Positions 24,760-36,082 are shown, counted from the first letter of the stretch. The stretch: 64,000 nucleotides of DNA from Lathyrus oleraceus (GCF_024323335.1 NC_066580.1:91512547-91576546); one strand, 5' to 3'. The notes: generated from the sequence alone by a model not told the origin. Numbers and translations are program-made.

Positions 24760-25863
24760 TGTAGAAGCAAGCTTCAATCCAAAAGTATTTTGATGAAGAC
24801 AACATGTATCAATGCAAAAAGAGAAGAGCTTCAAAGATAATTCAAGCATCAAAGTAATCAAGCCACATATGCATGAGAAACATTTTGATCAAGCTTCTTT
24901 TTCAAGTCAACCGTTTGCAAGATTGTTGATTCACTTCTAAGGTATATCTAATTCACTCTTAGATTAGTATACAAGTGTTCAACAATCATGATCTGCATTT
25001 GCATTTTTAACATAACCATTTGTTAACATGTTGAAATGAAAGACACATTTCTCTTAAAGTATTTTCTGCATTTCAACAGTGTTAACCGGTTAACCATATG
25101 GGTTAACCGGTTAACGGCCCAGTTTTTTGAAATTCTTTGTTAACGTTATACGCGTTAACCGGTTAACCCATTTGGTTAACCGGTTAACACTGTTCGTTTC
25201 AGTGAAAAATAATTTCAGAAACTTGTACCTTTTCATCATTTTTATGAAAAATTTATACCTCTTTGAAAAGGTTGTTTGGCAATATAAATTCTTGAATTTT
25301 TAAAATGAATTTTCACCTCCAAGAATTTTCATAAAAACTTAAGATAATCACTTTCATATTTTGTTCAATATTTCATAAAAGTGTTCATAATCAAATTTTC
25401 ATCTCATTCCATTTTTTGAACACTTGTATATATTCATTGAGTGAATTATTTATCTAAGGAGAAGATCAATCAAGAGAAGATTGATAATACTACACTTTGT
25501 TAAAATCATCAAAAAGATTTATTTCTGTTTGACTTGTGATCCAGGATTGTTGGACACAAGAGTTAGTGTTGAAGAGGATTGTTCTTCATACACTTGTTTA
25601 CCTATAGGTTAGATAGTAAGCATCACCATTGGTGTGAGTAGGCTGTACCATAATTCTAACTATAGTGAAATCTCTTTCGAGTCGAAAGGGGAGTGGATGT
25701 ACCTTCGGATTGTGAAGGGAACCACTATAATTTCCGGTGTCTTTTTTACTTTCCGCAATTTATTTTTCCGTACTTAAACATAAATAACCAAAAACCGGAA
25801 ACAAGTTCGAAGAATTTTTAACCACCTAATTCACCCCCCTCTTAGGCGCATTTACAACTTACA
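24760..25863 (+). mobile_element. LTR 5 of array 2
   Basis: 1104 bp, ends intact, all four palindromes intact, followed by an intact primer binding site. Short losses (GTATTTTCTGC, AATAATTTCAG) are shared with LTR 18. Confidence 0.92.
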
Positions 25864-26164
25864 ATTGGTATCAGAGCAACTCTGCGTTAGCTTTAAAAAT
25901 ACAGAATTTTTAATATTTTTATATTTTTTTATTTTGGTATGTGTGTTTATGGTTGGTGCATGTGCTTTACTCTTCACCTACACCTCATAACTTTCTCCTC
26001 CCACATTTACTCACCATAAACCCTTCATCTCATTTCTTCAACTTTCAACCTTCTTGAGTGATATTAAAACCCATTAAACCCCACTCAACCATACTCTCTT
26101 ATTAACTCTCAAAACCCTATTCCGAAAATCCTTCTCAAACATCCTAGACTCTCCATCTTCTTCC

Positions 26165-27255
26165 ATGGCTCCTCCAAGAATGGGAAAGGCCCTGTGTCAG
26201 CATCTAGCAGTGAAGAGGAAGAAATGAAAATGGAAACAACCAAGAAGAGAAGAATGGATTTCAAAGTCAGGGTTAGACATCTTCTTAAGGGTAAGTATGT
26301 GAATCTCAAATCCTTCACCCCTATTACTTTCACTTTCCCTGAGATGTTGAGATATCAAGGGTTGCATGAGTTTATAACTGATAATGGCAAAATTTATACT
26401 GATTTGGTAAAATCTTTTCTGAACCATTTCACCTTGAATCTGAATGATGATGATCAACATATGCTGTCTGCCACTGTGAGAGATTGTGAAATTGTAACAG
26501 ACCTAAGGTCGCTGGTTGCGTCTCTTAGGATTCCCTATTCAGGATTTTTTCTTTGGAAAGGTGTTAATCATGTTGATGGAAAATGGGCTCAATATGATAA
26601 AATGGAATATTACTACTCAATTTGTAGATTTCCAAGGGATGCTGTTGTGTCGGGACAGCGCACTTCTCGCATACTCTGTTATGCTAAGAACTTGTCTGTT
26701 GATGATCGAATGCTACATTATGTTATTTGCCATGTCTTGCTGCCAAAGGATTCAAACCTTTCACAAATCAATGATTTGGAGATGCAGGTTCTATTTGCTG
26801 TGAAGAACAAAATCAGAATTAATTGGCTACCTACTATGATGTATCATCTCAAACAGCAACTATCTCTCAAAATAAGGCTGCCCTATGGTCGTCTTATCTC
26901 AAGGATTTTGGAATTAACAGACATGGAAATCGGGAGAGAACCGTTCCTGGCTATGACCCCTACCACCAATGAGATCAACGGCGTTACTATTATGAAGAAT
27001 ACCGGGATTATTCAATGCAATGACGGATCTTACAAGTATGATGACGGGTCTTCTTCTTCAAACTTCCCTATTCCGGAGGGTGGCCTTACAAACGAGTTCC
27101 TATATACCACCATGATGAGCCAACACCGTGAAACCACCCGCGCTATCAAAAGCCTTCGAAACCTTGTGTTAAGTTCTCGCAACCTTCCCATGGAAGATGA
27201 TGAAGGTGAAGCTGGTAGTGAAGCGGAAGGCGAGGAGAATGAGGACAGTTCATAA
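26165..27255 (+). pseudogene. Array 2 ORF copy 5, frameshift in the CCCC run only
   Basis: Only one change separates it from the intact form: one C is missing at ~26191, so the ATG at 26165 is out of frame with the rest. From there to the TCA-TAA stop the frame is fully open. Translation could begin only at an internal ATG (26224, residue 21), losing the Ser/Glu-rich start. A GTG at 26194 lies in frame but is not a normal plant start. Confidence 0.9.
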
Positions 27256-27944
27256 GAAGATTAAAGCATTATGTTTTATCTATGTTCTTGTTATGTGTTG
27301 TTCTGTTTTTAGTTATAGATTATGATTATGCTAATTATGTTTACCGTACACTTATTTTAATTCTGTCGTCATTATGTGCTTGAATGCTTATCTAATGATC
27401 ACATAATGTGTGTATGCTTGTCTACTTTTCTTTTCTTTAGTTTCTTCCTTTTTGCTAATGCCAAAGGGGGAGAAGACTTGTTTCTCTAATGGTTTCTCTA
27501 TGCAGAATTTTGTATGCCTCTCATTTAGGGGGAGTTCTTAAACTTAGGGGGAGAATCAAATTAGAGAAACTTCACTTTCAAGCATCTATCTCAAAATTGG
27601 TTGTCATCATCAAAAAGGGGGAGATTGTAGAAGCAAGCTTCAATCCAAAAAGTATTTTGATGAAGACAACATGTATCAATGCAAAAAGAGAAGAGCTTCA
27701 AAGATAATTCAAGCATCAAAGTAATCAAGCCACATATGCATGAGAAACATTTTGATCAAGCTTCTTTTTCAAGTCAACCGTTTGCAAGATTGTTGATTCA
27801 CTTCTAAGGTATATCTAATTCACTCTTAGATTAGTATACAAGTGTTCAACAATCATGATCTGCATTTGCATTTTTAACATAACCATTTGTTAACATGTTG
27901 AAATGAAAGACACATTTCTCTTAAAGTATTTTTCTGCATTTCAA

Positions 27945-28060
27945 CAGTGTTAACCGGTTAACCATATGGGTTAACCGGTTAACGGCCCAGTTTTTTGAAA
28001 TTCTTTGTTAACGTTATACGCGTTAACCGGTTAACCCATTTGGTTAACCGGTTAACACTG
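27945..28060. promoter_or_regulatory. Palindrome module in LTR U3: four GTTAACCGGTTAAC sites
   Basis: Four identical 14-bp palindromes start at 27949, 27970, 28022 and 28043, so the start-to-start steps are 21, 52 and 21 bp. The outer edges form a perfect 19-bp inverted repeat, CAGTGTTAACCGGTTAACC (27945-27963) and its complement at 28042-28060. Each site contains GGTTAA, the core of plant GT-box/trihelix sites, on both strands. Extra GTTAAC half sites lie nearby (~27888 and ~28007). It lies ~95-200 bp upstream of the TATA box and is intact in LTRs 5-13 and 17. An enhancer role is inferred; Sireviruses are known for LTR palindromes. Confidence 0.75.
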
Positions 28061-28152
28061 TTCGTTTCAGTGAAAAATAATTTTCAGAAACTTGTACCTT
28101 TTCATCATTTTTTATGAAAAATTTATACCTCTTTGAAAAGGTGTTTTGGCAA

Positions 28153-28158
28153 TATAAA
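28153..28158 (+). promoter_or_regulatory. Probable TATA box of LTR promoter
   Basis: TATAAA in the context GGCAATATAAATTC, ~530 bp into the LTR and downstream of the palindrome module. It recurs in most LTRs of the array (altered in LTR 3, AATAAAATTC). The transcription start is not determined. Confidence 0.55.
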
Positions 28159-28740
28159 TTCTTGAAATTTTAAAATGAATTTTCACCTCCAAGAATTTTC
28201 ATAAAAACTTAAGATAATCACTCTTTCATATTTTGTTCAATATTTCATAAAAGTGTTCATAATCAAATTTTCATCTCATTCCATTTTTTGAACACTTGTA
28301 TATTATTCATTGAGTGAATTATTTATCTAAGGAGAAGATCAATCAAGAGAAGATTGATAATACTACACTTTGTTAAAATCATCAAAAAGATTTATTTCTG
28401 TTTGACTTGTGATCCAGGATTGTTGGACACAAGAGTTAGTGTTGAAGAGGATTGTTCTTCATACACTTGTTTACCTATAGGTTAGATAGTAAGCATCACC
28501 ATTGGTGTGAGTAGGCTGTACCATAATTCTAACTATAGTGAAATCTCTTTCGAGTCGAAAGGGGAGTGGATGTACCTTCGGATTGTGAAGGGAACCACTA
28601 TAATTTCCGGTGTCTTTTTTACTTTCCGCAATTTATTTTTCCGTACTTAAACATAAAATAACCAAAAACCGGAAACAAGTTCGAAGAATTTTTAACCACC
28701 TAATTCACCCCCCCTCTTAGGCGCATTTACAACTTACAAT

Positions 28741-28752
28741 TGGTATCAGAGC
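28741..28752 (+). other. Primer binding site, tRNA-iMet type (reference unit)
   Basis: TGGTATCAGAGC two bases after the LTR end is complementary to the 3' end of plant initiator tRNA-Met, the usual Ty1/copia primer. It is altered in unit 1 (one A lost), unit 4 (rearranged) and unit 16 (one G lost), and intact in the others. Confidence 0.93.
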
Positions 28753-29039
28753 AACTCTGCGTTAGCTTTAAAAATACAGAATTTTTAATATTTTTTAATT
28801 TTTTAATTTTGGTATGTGTGTTTATGGTTGGTGCATGTGCTTTACTCTTCACCTACACCTCATAACTTTCTCCTCCCACATTTACTCACCATAAACCCTT
28901 CATCTCATTTCTTCAACTTTCAACCTTCTTGAGTGATATTAAAACCCATTAAACCCCACTCAACCATACTCTCTTATTAACTCTCAAAACCCTATTCCGA
29001 AAATCCTTCTCAAACATCCTAGACTCTCCATCTTCTTCC
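28753..29039 (+). other. Leader between PBS and ORF (reference unit)
   Basis: About 290 bp of A/T- and pyrimidine-rich sequence with several short upstream ATGs (for example around 28813-28836). No gag-like frame and no RNA structure is recognised. It is conserved in all units. Confidence 0.7.
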
Positions 29040-30131
29040 ATGGCTCCTCCAAGAATGGGAAAGGCCCCTGTGTCAGCATCTAGCAGTGAAGAGGAAGAAA
29101 TGAAAATGGAAACAACCAAGAAGAGAAGAATGGATTTCAAAGTCAGGGTTAGACATCTTCTTAAGGGTAAGTATGTGAATCTCAAATCCTTCACCCCTAT
29201 TACTTTCACTTTCCCTGAGATGTTGAGATATCAAGGGTTGCATGAGTTTATAACTGATAATGGCAAAATTTATACTGATTTGGTAAAATCTTTTCTGAAC
29301 CATTTCACCTTGAATCTGAATGATGATGATCAACATATGCTGTCTGCCACTGTGAGAGATTGTGAAATTGTAACAGACCTAAGGTCGCTGGTTGCGTCTC
29401 TTAGGATTCCCTATTCAGGATTTTTTCTTTGGAAAGGTGTTAATCATGTTGATGGAAAATGGGCTCAATATGATAAAATGGAATATTACTACTCAATTTG
29501 TAGATTTCCAAGGGATGCTGTTGTGTCGGGACAGCGCACTTCTCGCATACTCTGTTATGCTAAGAACTTGTCTGTTGATGATCGAATGCTACATTATGTT
29601 ATTTGCCATGTCTTGCTGCCAAAGGATTCAAACCTTTCACAAATCAATGATTTGGAGATGCAGGTTCTATTTGCTGTGAAGAACAAAATCAGAATTAATT
29701 GGCTACCTACTATGATGTATCATCTCAAACAGCAACTATCTCTCAAAATAAGGCTGCCCTATGGTCGTCTTATCTCAAGGATTTTGGAATTAACAGACAT
29801 GGAAATCGGGAGAGAACCGTTCCTGGCTATGACCCCTACCACCAATGAGATCAACGGCGTTACTATTATGAAGAATACCGGGATTATTCAATGCAATGAC
29901 GGATCTTACAAGTATGATGACGGGTCTTCTTCTTCAAACTTCCCTATTCCGGAGGGTGGCCTTACAAACGAGTTCCTATATACCACCATGATGAGCCAAC
30001 ACCGTGAAACCACCCGCGCTATCAAAAGCCTTCGAAACCTTGTGTTAAGTTCTCGCAACCTTCCCATGGAAGATGATGAAGGTGAAGCCGGTAGTGAAGC
30101 GGAAGGCGAGGAGAATGAGGACAGTTCATAA
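29040..30131 (+). CDS. Array 2 ORF copy 6: transposon-associated protein, intact (363 aa)
   Basis: Uninterrupted ORF from ATG (context TTCCATGGCT, a good plant start) to TAA. Residues 1-30 are rich in Ser/Glu (SSSEEEE 14-20) and end in a basic KKRR (27-30) that could act as a nuclear signal. Residues ~31-290 form the body, with landmarks L-P-K-D-S-N (193-198), K-N-K-I-R-I-N-W (214-221) and P-Y-G (240-242), which recall the plant 'putative transposon protein' family common in legumes. Residues 343-363 are a strongly acidic tail. I see no RT, integrase, protease, zinc knuckle, signal peptide or clear membrane segment. Its place between PBS and purine tract makes it the only product of a non-autonomous element. 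Biochemical function is unknown; an envelope-like or accessory ORF of a Sirevirus parent is another reading. The TAA directly follows SS; central copies extend by EED. Confidence 0.8.
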   Translation: MAPPRMGKAPVSASSSEEEEMKMETTKKRRMDFKVRVRHLLKGKYVNLKSFTPITFTFPEMLRYQGLHEFITDNGKIYTDLVKSFLNHFTLNLNDDDQHMLSATVRDCEIVTDLRSLVASLRIPYSGFFLWKGVNHVDGKWAQYDKMEYYYSICRFPRDAVVSGQRTSRILCYAKNLSVDDRMLHYVICHVLLPKDSNLSQINDLEMQVLFAVKNKIRINWLPTMMYHLKQQLSLKIRLPYGRLISRILELTDMEIGREPFLAMTPTTNEINGVTIMKNTGIIQCNDGSYKYDDGSSSSNFPIPEGGLTNEFLYTTMMSQHRETTRAIKSLRNLVLSSRNLPMEDDEGEAGSEAEGEENEDSS

Positions 30132-30502
30132 GAAGATTAAAGCATTATGTTTTATCTATGTTCTTGTTATGTGTTGTTCTGTTTTTAGTTATAGATTATG
30201 ATTATGCTAATTATGTTTACCGTACACTTATTTTAATTCTGTCGTCATTATGTGCTTGAATGCTTATCTAATGATCACATAATGTGTGTATGCTTGTCTA
30301 CTTTTCTATTTCTTTAGTTTCTTCCTTTTTGCTAATGCCAAAGGGGGAGAAGACTTGTTTCTCTAATGGTTTCTCTATGCAGAATTTTGTATGCCTCTCA
30401 TTTAGGGGGAGTTCTTAAACTTAGGGGGAGAATCAAATTAGAGAAACTTCACTTTCAAGCATCTATCTCAAAATTGGTTGTCATCATCAAAAAGGGGGAG
30501 AT
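30132..30502 (+). other. 3' tail with four GGGGGAG tracts (reference unit)
   Basis: This non-coding tail has GGGGGAG at 30343, 30405, 30424 and 30494. The last lies in AAAAAGGGGGAGA (30489-30501), one T before the next LTR, and is the probable polypurine tract priming plus-strand synthesis. The others are purine-tract-like duplicates, a feature known in Sireviruses. A short ORF starting at the ATG at 30366 runs into the LTR and is not considered coding. Confidence 0.8.
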
Positions 30503-31614
30503 TGTAGAAGCAAGCTTCAATCCAAAAAGTATTTTGATGAAGACAACATGTATCAATGCAAAAAGAGAAGAGCTTCAAAGATAATTCAAGCATCAAAGTA
30601 ATCAAGCCACATATGCATGAGAAACATTTTGATCAAGCTTCTTTTTCAAGTCAACCGTTTGCAAGATTGTTGATTCACTTCTAAGGTATATCTAATTCAC
30701 TCTTAGATTAGTATACAAGTGTTCAACAATCATGATCTGCATTTGCATTTTTAACATAACCATTTGTTAACATGTTGAAATGAAAGACACATTTCTCTTA
30801 AAGTATTTTTCTGCATTTCAACAGTGTTAACCGGTTAACCATATGGGTTAACCGGTTAACGGCCCAGTTTTTTGAAATTCTTTGTTAACGTTATACGCGT
30901 TAACCGGTTAACCCATTTGGTTAACCGGTTAACACTGTTCGTTTCAGTGAAAAATAATTTTCAGAAACTTGTACCTTTTCATCATTTTTTATGAAAAATT
31001 TATACCTCTTTGAAAAGGTGTTTTGGCAATATAAATTCTTGAATTTTTAAAATGAATTTTCACCTCCAAGAATTTTCATAAAAACTTAAGATAATCACTC
31101 TTTCATATTTTGTTCAATATTTCATAAAAGTGTTCATAATCAAATTTTCATCTCATTCCATTTTTTGAACACTTGTATATTATTCATTGAGTGAATTATT
31201 TATCTAAGGAGAAGATCAATCAAGAGAAGATTGATAATACTACACTTTGTTAAAATCATCAAAAAGATTTATTTCTGTTTGACTTGTGATCCAGGATTGT
31301 TGGACACAAGAGTTAGTGTTGAAGAGGATTGTTCTTCATACACTTGTTTACCTATAGGTTAGATAGTAAGCATCACCATTGGTGTGAGTAGGCTGTACCA
31401 TAATTCTAACTATAGTGAAATCTCTTTCGAGTCGAAAGGGGAGTGGATGTACCTTCGGATTGTGAAGGGAACCACTATAATTTCCGGTGTCTTTTTTACT
31501 TTCCGCAATTTATTTTTCCGTACTTAAACATAAAATAACCAAAAACCGGAAACAAGTTCGAAGAATTTTTAACCAACTAATTCACCCCCCTCTTAGGCGC
31601 ATTTACAACTTACA
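30503..31614 (+). mobile_element. LTR 7 of array 2
   Basis: 1112 bp, all four palindromes intact, primer site intact. It has the CCAACTAATTCA variant near its end (~31572), shared only with LTRs 11 and 14. Confidence 0.93.
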
Positions 31615-31915
31615 ATTGGTATCAGAGCAACTCTGCGTTAGCTTTAAAAATACAAAATTTTTAATATTTTTTAATTTTTTAATTTTGGTATGTGTGTTTA
31701 TGGTTGGTGCATGTGCTTTACTCTTCACCTACACCTCATAACTTTCTCCTCCCACATTTACTCACCATAAACCCTTCATCTCATTTCTTCAACTTTCAAC
31801 CTTCTTGAGTGATATTAAAACCCATTAAACCCCACTCAACCATACTCTCTTATTAACTCTCAAAACCCTATTCCGAAAATCCTTCTCAAACATCCTAGAC
31901 TCTCCATCTTCTTCC

Positions 31916-33015
31916 ATGGCTCCTCCAAGAATGGGAAAGGCCCCTGTGTCAGCATCTAGCAGTGAAGAGGAAGAAATGAAAATGGAAACAACCAAGAAGA
32001 GAAGAATGGATTTCAAAGTCAGGGTTAGACATCTTCTTAAGGGTAAGTATGTGAATCTCAAATCCTTCACCCCTATTACTTTCACTTTCCCTGAGATGTT
32101 GAGATATCAAGGGTGCATGAGTTTATAACTGATAATGGCAAAATTTATACTGATTTGGTAAAATCTTTTCTGAACCATTTCACCTTGAATCTGAATGATG
32201 ATGATCAACATATGCTGTCTGCCACTGTGAGAGATTGTGAAATTGTAACAGACCTAAGGTCGCTGGTTGCGTCTCTTAGGATTCCCTATTCAGGATTTTT
32301 TCTTTGGAAAGGTGTTAATCATGTTGATGGAAAATGGGCTCAATATGATAAAATGGAATATTACTACTCAATTTGTAGATTTCCAAGGGATGCTGTTGTG
32401 TCGGGACAGCGCACTTCTCGCATACTCTGTTATGCTAAGAACTTGTCTGTTGATGATCGAATGCTACATTATGTTATTTGCCATGTCTTGCTGCCAAAGG
32501 ATTCAAACCTTTCACAAATCAATGATTTGGAGATGCAGGTTCTATTTGCTGTGAAGAACAAAATCAGAATTAATTGGCTACCTACTATGATGTATCATCT
32601 CAAACAGCAACTATCTCTCAAAATAAGGCTGCCCTATGGTCGTCTTATCTCAAGGATTTTGGAATTAACAGACATGGAAATCGGGAGAGAACCGTTCCTG
32701 GCTATGACCCCTACCACCAATGAGATCAACGGCGTTACTATTATGAAGAATACCGGGATTATTCAATGCAATGACGGATCTTACAAGTATGATGACGGGT
32801 CTTCTTCTTCAAACTTCCCTATTCCGGAGGGTGGCATTACAAACGAGTTCCTATATACCACCATGATGAGCCAACACCGTGAAACCACCCGCGCTATCAA
32901 AAGCCTTCGAAACCTTGTGTTAAGTTCTCGCAACCTTCCCATGGAAGATGATGAAGGTGAAGCCGGTAGTGAAGCGGAAGGCGAGGAGAATGAGGACAGT
33001 TCGGAAGAAGATTAA
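31916..33015 (+). pseudogene. Array 2 ORF copy 7, single frameshift
   Basis: Intact apart from one missing T in AAGGGTGCATG (~32114), which ends the first frame at 32128. The rest is open to the stop. First copy with the central-type 3' end: residue 308 is Ile, and GAA replaces the stop, giving an EED extension before TAA. Confidence 0.92.
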
Positions 33016-33376
33016 AGCATTATGTTTTATCTATGTTCTTGTTATGTGTTGTTCTGTTTTTAGTTATAGATTATGATTATGCTAATTATGTTTACCGTAC
33101 ACTTATTTTAATTCTGTCGTCATTATGTGCTTGAATGCTTATCTAATGATCACATAATGTGTGTATGCTTGTCTACTTTTCTTTTCTTTAGTTTCTTCCT
33201 TTTTGCTAATGCCAAAGGGGGAGAAGACTTGTTTCTCTAATGGTTTCTCTATGCAGAATTTTGTATGCCTCTCATTTAGGGGGAGTTCTTAAACTTAGGG
33301 GGAGAATCAAATTAGAGAAACTTCACTTTCAAGCATCTATCTCAAAGTTGGTTGTCATCATCAAAAAGGGGGAGAT

Positions 33377-34488
33377 TGTAGAAGCAAGCTTCAATCCAAA
33401 AAGTATTTTGATGAAGACAACATGTATCAATGCAAAAAGAGAAGAGCTTCAAAGATAATTCAAGCATCAAAGTAATCAAGCCACATATGCATGAGAAACA
33501 TTTTGATCAAGCTTCTTTTTCAAGTCAACCGTTTGCAAGATTGTTGATTCACTTCTAAGGTATATCTAATTCACTCTTAGATTAGTATACAAGTGTTCAA
33601 CAATCATGATCTGCATTTGCATTTTTAACATAACCATTTGTTAACATGTTGAAATGAAAGACACATTTCTCTTAAAGTATTTTTCTGCATTTCAACAGTG
33701 TTAACCGGTTAACCATATGGGTTAACCGGTTAACGGCCCAGTTTTTTGAAATTCTTTGTTAACGTTATACGCGTTAACCGGTTAACCCATTTGGTTAACC
33801 GGTTAACACTGTTCGTTTCAGTGAAAAATAATTTTCAGAAACTTGTACCTTTTCATCATTTTTATGAAAAATTTATACCTCTTTGAAAAGGTGTTTTGGC
33901 AATATAAATTCTTGAATTTTTAAAATGAATTTTCACCTCCAAGAATTTTCATAAAAACTTAAGATAATCACTCTTTCATATTTTGTTCAATATTTCATAA
34001 AAGTGTTCATAATCAAATTTTCATCTCATTCCATTTTTTGAACACTTGTATATTATTCATTGAGTGAATTATTTATCTAAGGAGAAGATCAATCAAGAGA
34101 AGATTGATAATACTACACTTTGTTAAAATCATCAAAAAGATTTATTTCTGTTTGACTTGTGATCCAGGATTGTTGGACACAAGGGTTAGTGTTGAAGAGG
34201 ATTGTTCTTCATACACTTGTTTACCTATAGGTTAGATAGTAAGCATCACCATTGGTGTGAGTAGGCTGTACCATAATTCTAACTATAGTGAAATCTCTTT
34301 CGAGTCGAAAGGGGAGTGGATGTACCTTCGGATTGTGAAGGGAACCACTATAATTTCCGGTGTCTTTTTTACTTTCCGCAATTTATTTTTCCGTACTTAA
34401 ACATAAAATAACCAAAAACCGGAAACAAGTTCGAAGAATTTTTAACCACCTAATTCACCCCCCCTCTTAGGCGCATTTACAACTTACA
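33377..34488 (+). mobile_element. LTR 8 of array 2
   Basis: 1112 bp, four palindromes intact, primer site intact. Carries the AAGGGTTAG and CAAAGTTGG alleles typical of LTRs 8-15. Confidence 0.93.
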
Positions 34489-34787
34489 ATTGGTATCAGA
34501 GCAACTCTGCGTTAGCTTTAAAAATACAGAATTTTTAATATTTTTTAATTTTTTAATTTTGGTATGTGTGTTATGGTTGGTGCATGTGCTTTACTCTTCA
34601 CCTACACCTCATAACTTTCTCCTCCCACATTTACTCACCATAACCCTTCATCTCATTTCTTCAACTTTCAACCTTCTTGAGTGATATTAAAACCCATTAA
34701 ACCCCACTCAACCATACTCTCTTATTAACTCTCAAAACCCTATTCCGAAAATCCTTCTCAAACATCCTAGACTCTCCATCTTCTTCC

Positions 34788-35886
34788 ATGGCTCCTCCAA
34801 GAATGGGAAAGGCCCCTGTGTCAGCATCTAGCAGTGAAGAGGAAGAAATGAAAATGGAAACAACCAAGAAGAGAAGAATGGATTTCAAAGTCAGGGTTAG
34901 ACATCTTCTTAAGGGTAAGTATGTGAATCTCAAATCCTTCACCCCTATTACTTTCACTTTCCCTGAGATGTTGAGATATCAAGGGTTGCATGAGTTTATA
35001 ACTGATAATGGCAAAATTTATACTGATTTGGTAAAATCTTTTCTGAACCATTTCACCTTGAATCTGAATGATGATGATCAACATATGCTGTCTGCCACTG
35101 TGAGAGATTGTGAAATTGTAACAGACCTAAGGTCGCTGGCTGCGTCTCTTAGGATTCCCTATTCAGGATTTTTTCTTTGGAAAGGTGTTAATCATGTTGA
35201 TGGAAAATGGGCTCAATATGATAAAATGGAATATTACTACTCAATTGTAGATTTCCAAGGGATGCTGTTGTGTCGGGACAACGCACTTCTCGCATACTCT
35301 GTTATGCTAAGAACTTGTCTGTTGATGATCGAATGCTACATTATGTTATTTGCCATGTCTTGCTGCCAAAGGATTCAAACCTTTCACAAATCAATGATTT
35401 GGAGATGCAGGTTCTATTTGCTGTGAAGAACAAAATCAGAATTAATTGGCTACCTACTATGATGTATCATCTCAAACAGCAACTATCTCTCAAAATAAGG
35501 CTGCCCTATGGTCGTCTTATCTCAAGGATTTTGGAATTAACAGACATGGAAATCGGGAGAGAACCGTTCCTGGCTATGACCCCTACCACCAATGAGATCA
35601 ACGGCGTTACTATTATGAAGAATACCGGGATTATTCAATGCAATGACGGATCTTACAAGTATGATGACGGGTCTTCTTCTTCAAACTTCCCTATTCCGGA
35701 GGGTGGCTTACAAACGAGTTCCTATATACCACCATGATGAGCCAACACCGTGAAACCACCCGCGCTATCAAAAGCCTTCGAAACCTTGTGTTAAGTTCTC
35801 GCAACCTTCCCATGGAAGATGATGAAGGTGAAGCCGGTAGTGAAGCGGAAGGCGAGGAGAATGAGGACAGTTCGGAAGAAGATTAA
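34788..35886 (+). pseudogene. Array 2 ORF copy 8, two frameshifts
   Basis: One T is missing in CTCAATTGTAG (~35245, shared with copy 10) and one C in GGTGGCTTAC (~35706). It has V118A and the CAA codon for Gln165. The 3' end is of the EED type. Confidence 0.92.
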
Positions 35887-36050
35887 AGCATTATGTTTTA
35901 TCTATGTTCTTGTTATGTGTTGTTCTGTTTTAGTTATAGATTATGATTATGCTAATTATGTTTACCGTACACTTATTTTAATTCTGTCGTCATTATGTGC
36001 TTGAATGCTTATCTAATGATCACATAATGTGTGTATGCTTGTCTACTTTT

Positions 36051-36082
36051 GTGCTACGGGTGTCCTGGAAGGTGGGGTTGGT
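36051..36082. other. Unique 32-bp insertion in the 3' tail of unit 8
   Basis: GTGCTACGGGTGTCCTGGAA and a further 12 bases interrupt the T-rich spacer between TCTACTTTT and CTTTTTCTTT. It is GC-rich, absent from all other units and has no flanking duplication that I can see. Confidence 0.85.

Larger units (their letters stand above)
27626..28738 (+). mobile_element. LTR 6 of array 2 (reference copy)
   Basis: 1113 bp bounded by TGTAGAAG and CTTACA, an imperfect short inverted repeat typical of LTR ends. Its last part has the C-rich stretch AATTCACCCCCCCTCTTAGG before TTACA, as in many legume Sirevirus (SIRE/Maximus) LTRs. It contains the palindrome module (27945-28060) and a TATAAA (28153-28158), and precedes the primer site at 28741. 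It serves as 3' LTR of unit 5 and 5' LTR of unit 6. Assignment to the Sirevirus lineage is inferred from these features and the repeated purine tracts, because no pol gene is present. Confidence 0.9.

Noticed and set aside
26194..27255. 353-codon ORF of copy 5 as an intact gene starting at GTG
   Set aside because: GTG is not a normal plant start; the true ATG at 26165 is out of frame because of a lost C.
27945..28060. Regular palindromes as a CRISPR-like array
   Set aside because: Spacers are 7 and 38 bp, identical between units, and the context is a plant LTR; no cas genes.
29073..29336. Recurring minus-strand ORF of 87 codons opposite the start of each array 2 ORF (and an 86-codon one beside it)
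   Set aside because: It recurs only because the plus-strand gene is repeated. It has no independent landmarks and is the antisense shadow of a Glu/Lys-rich frame.
30366..30584. 72-codon ORF repeated in each unit, spanning the purine tracts and LTR start
   Set aside because: It crosses the LTR border and the PPT; its conservation is explained by these cis elements and by recent duplication.
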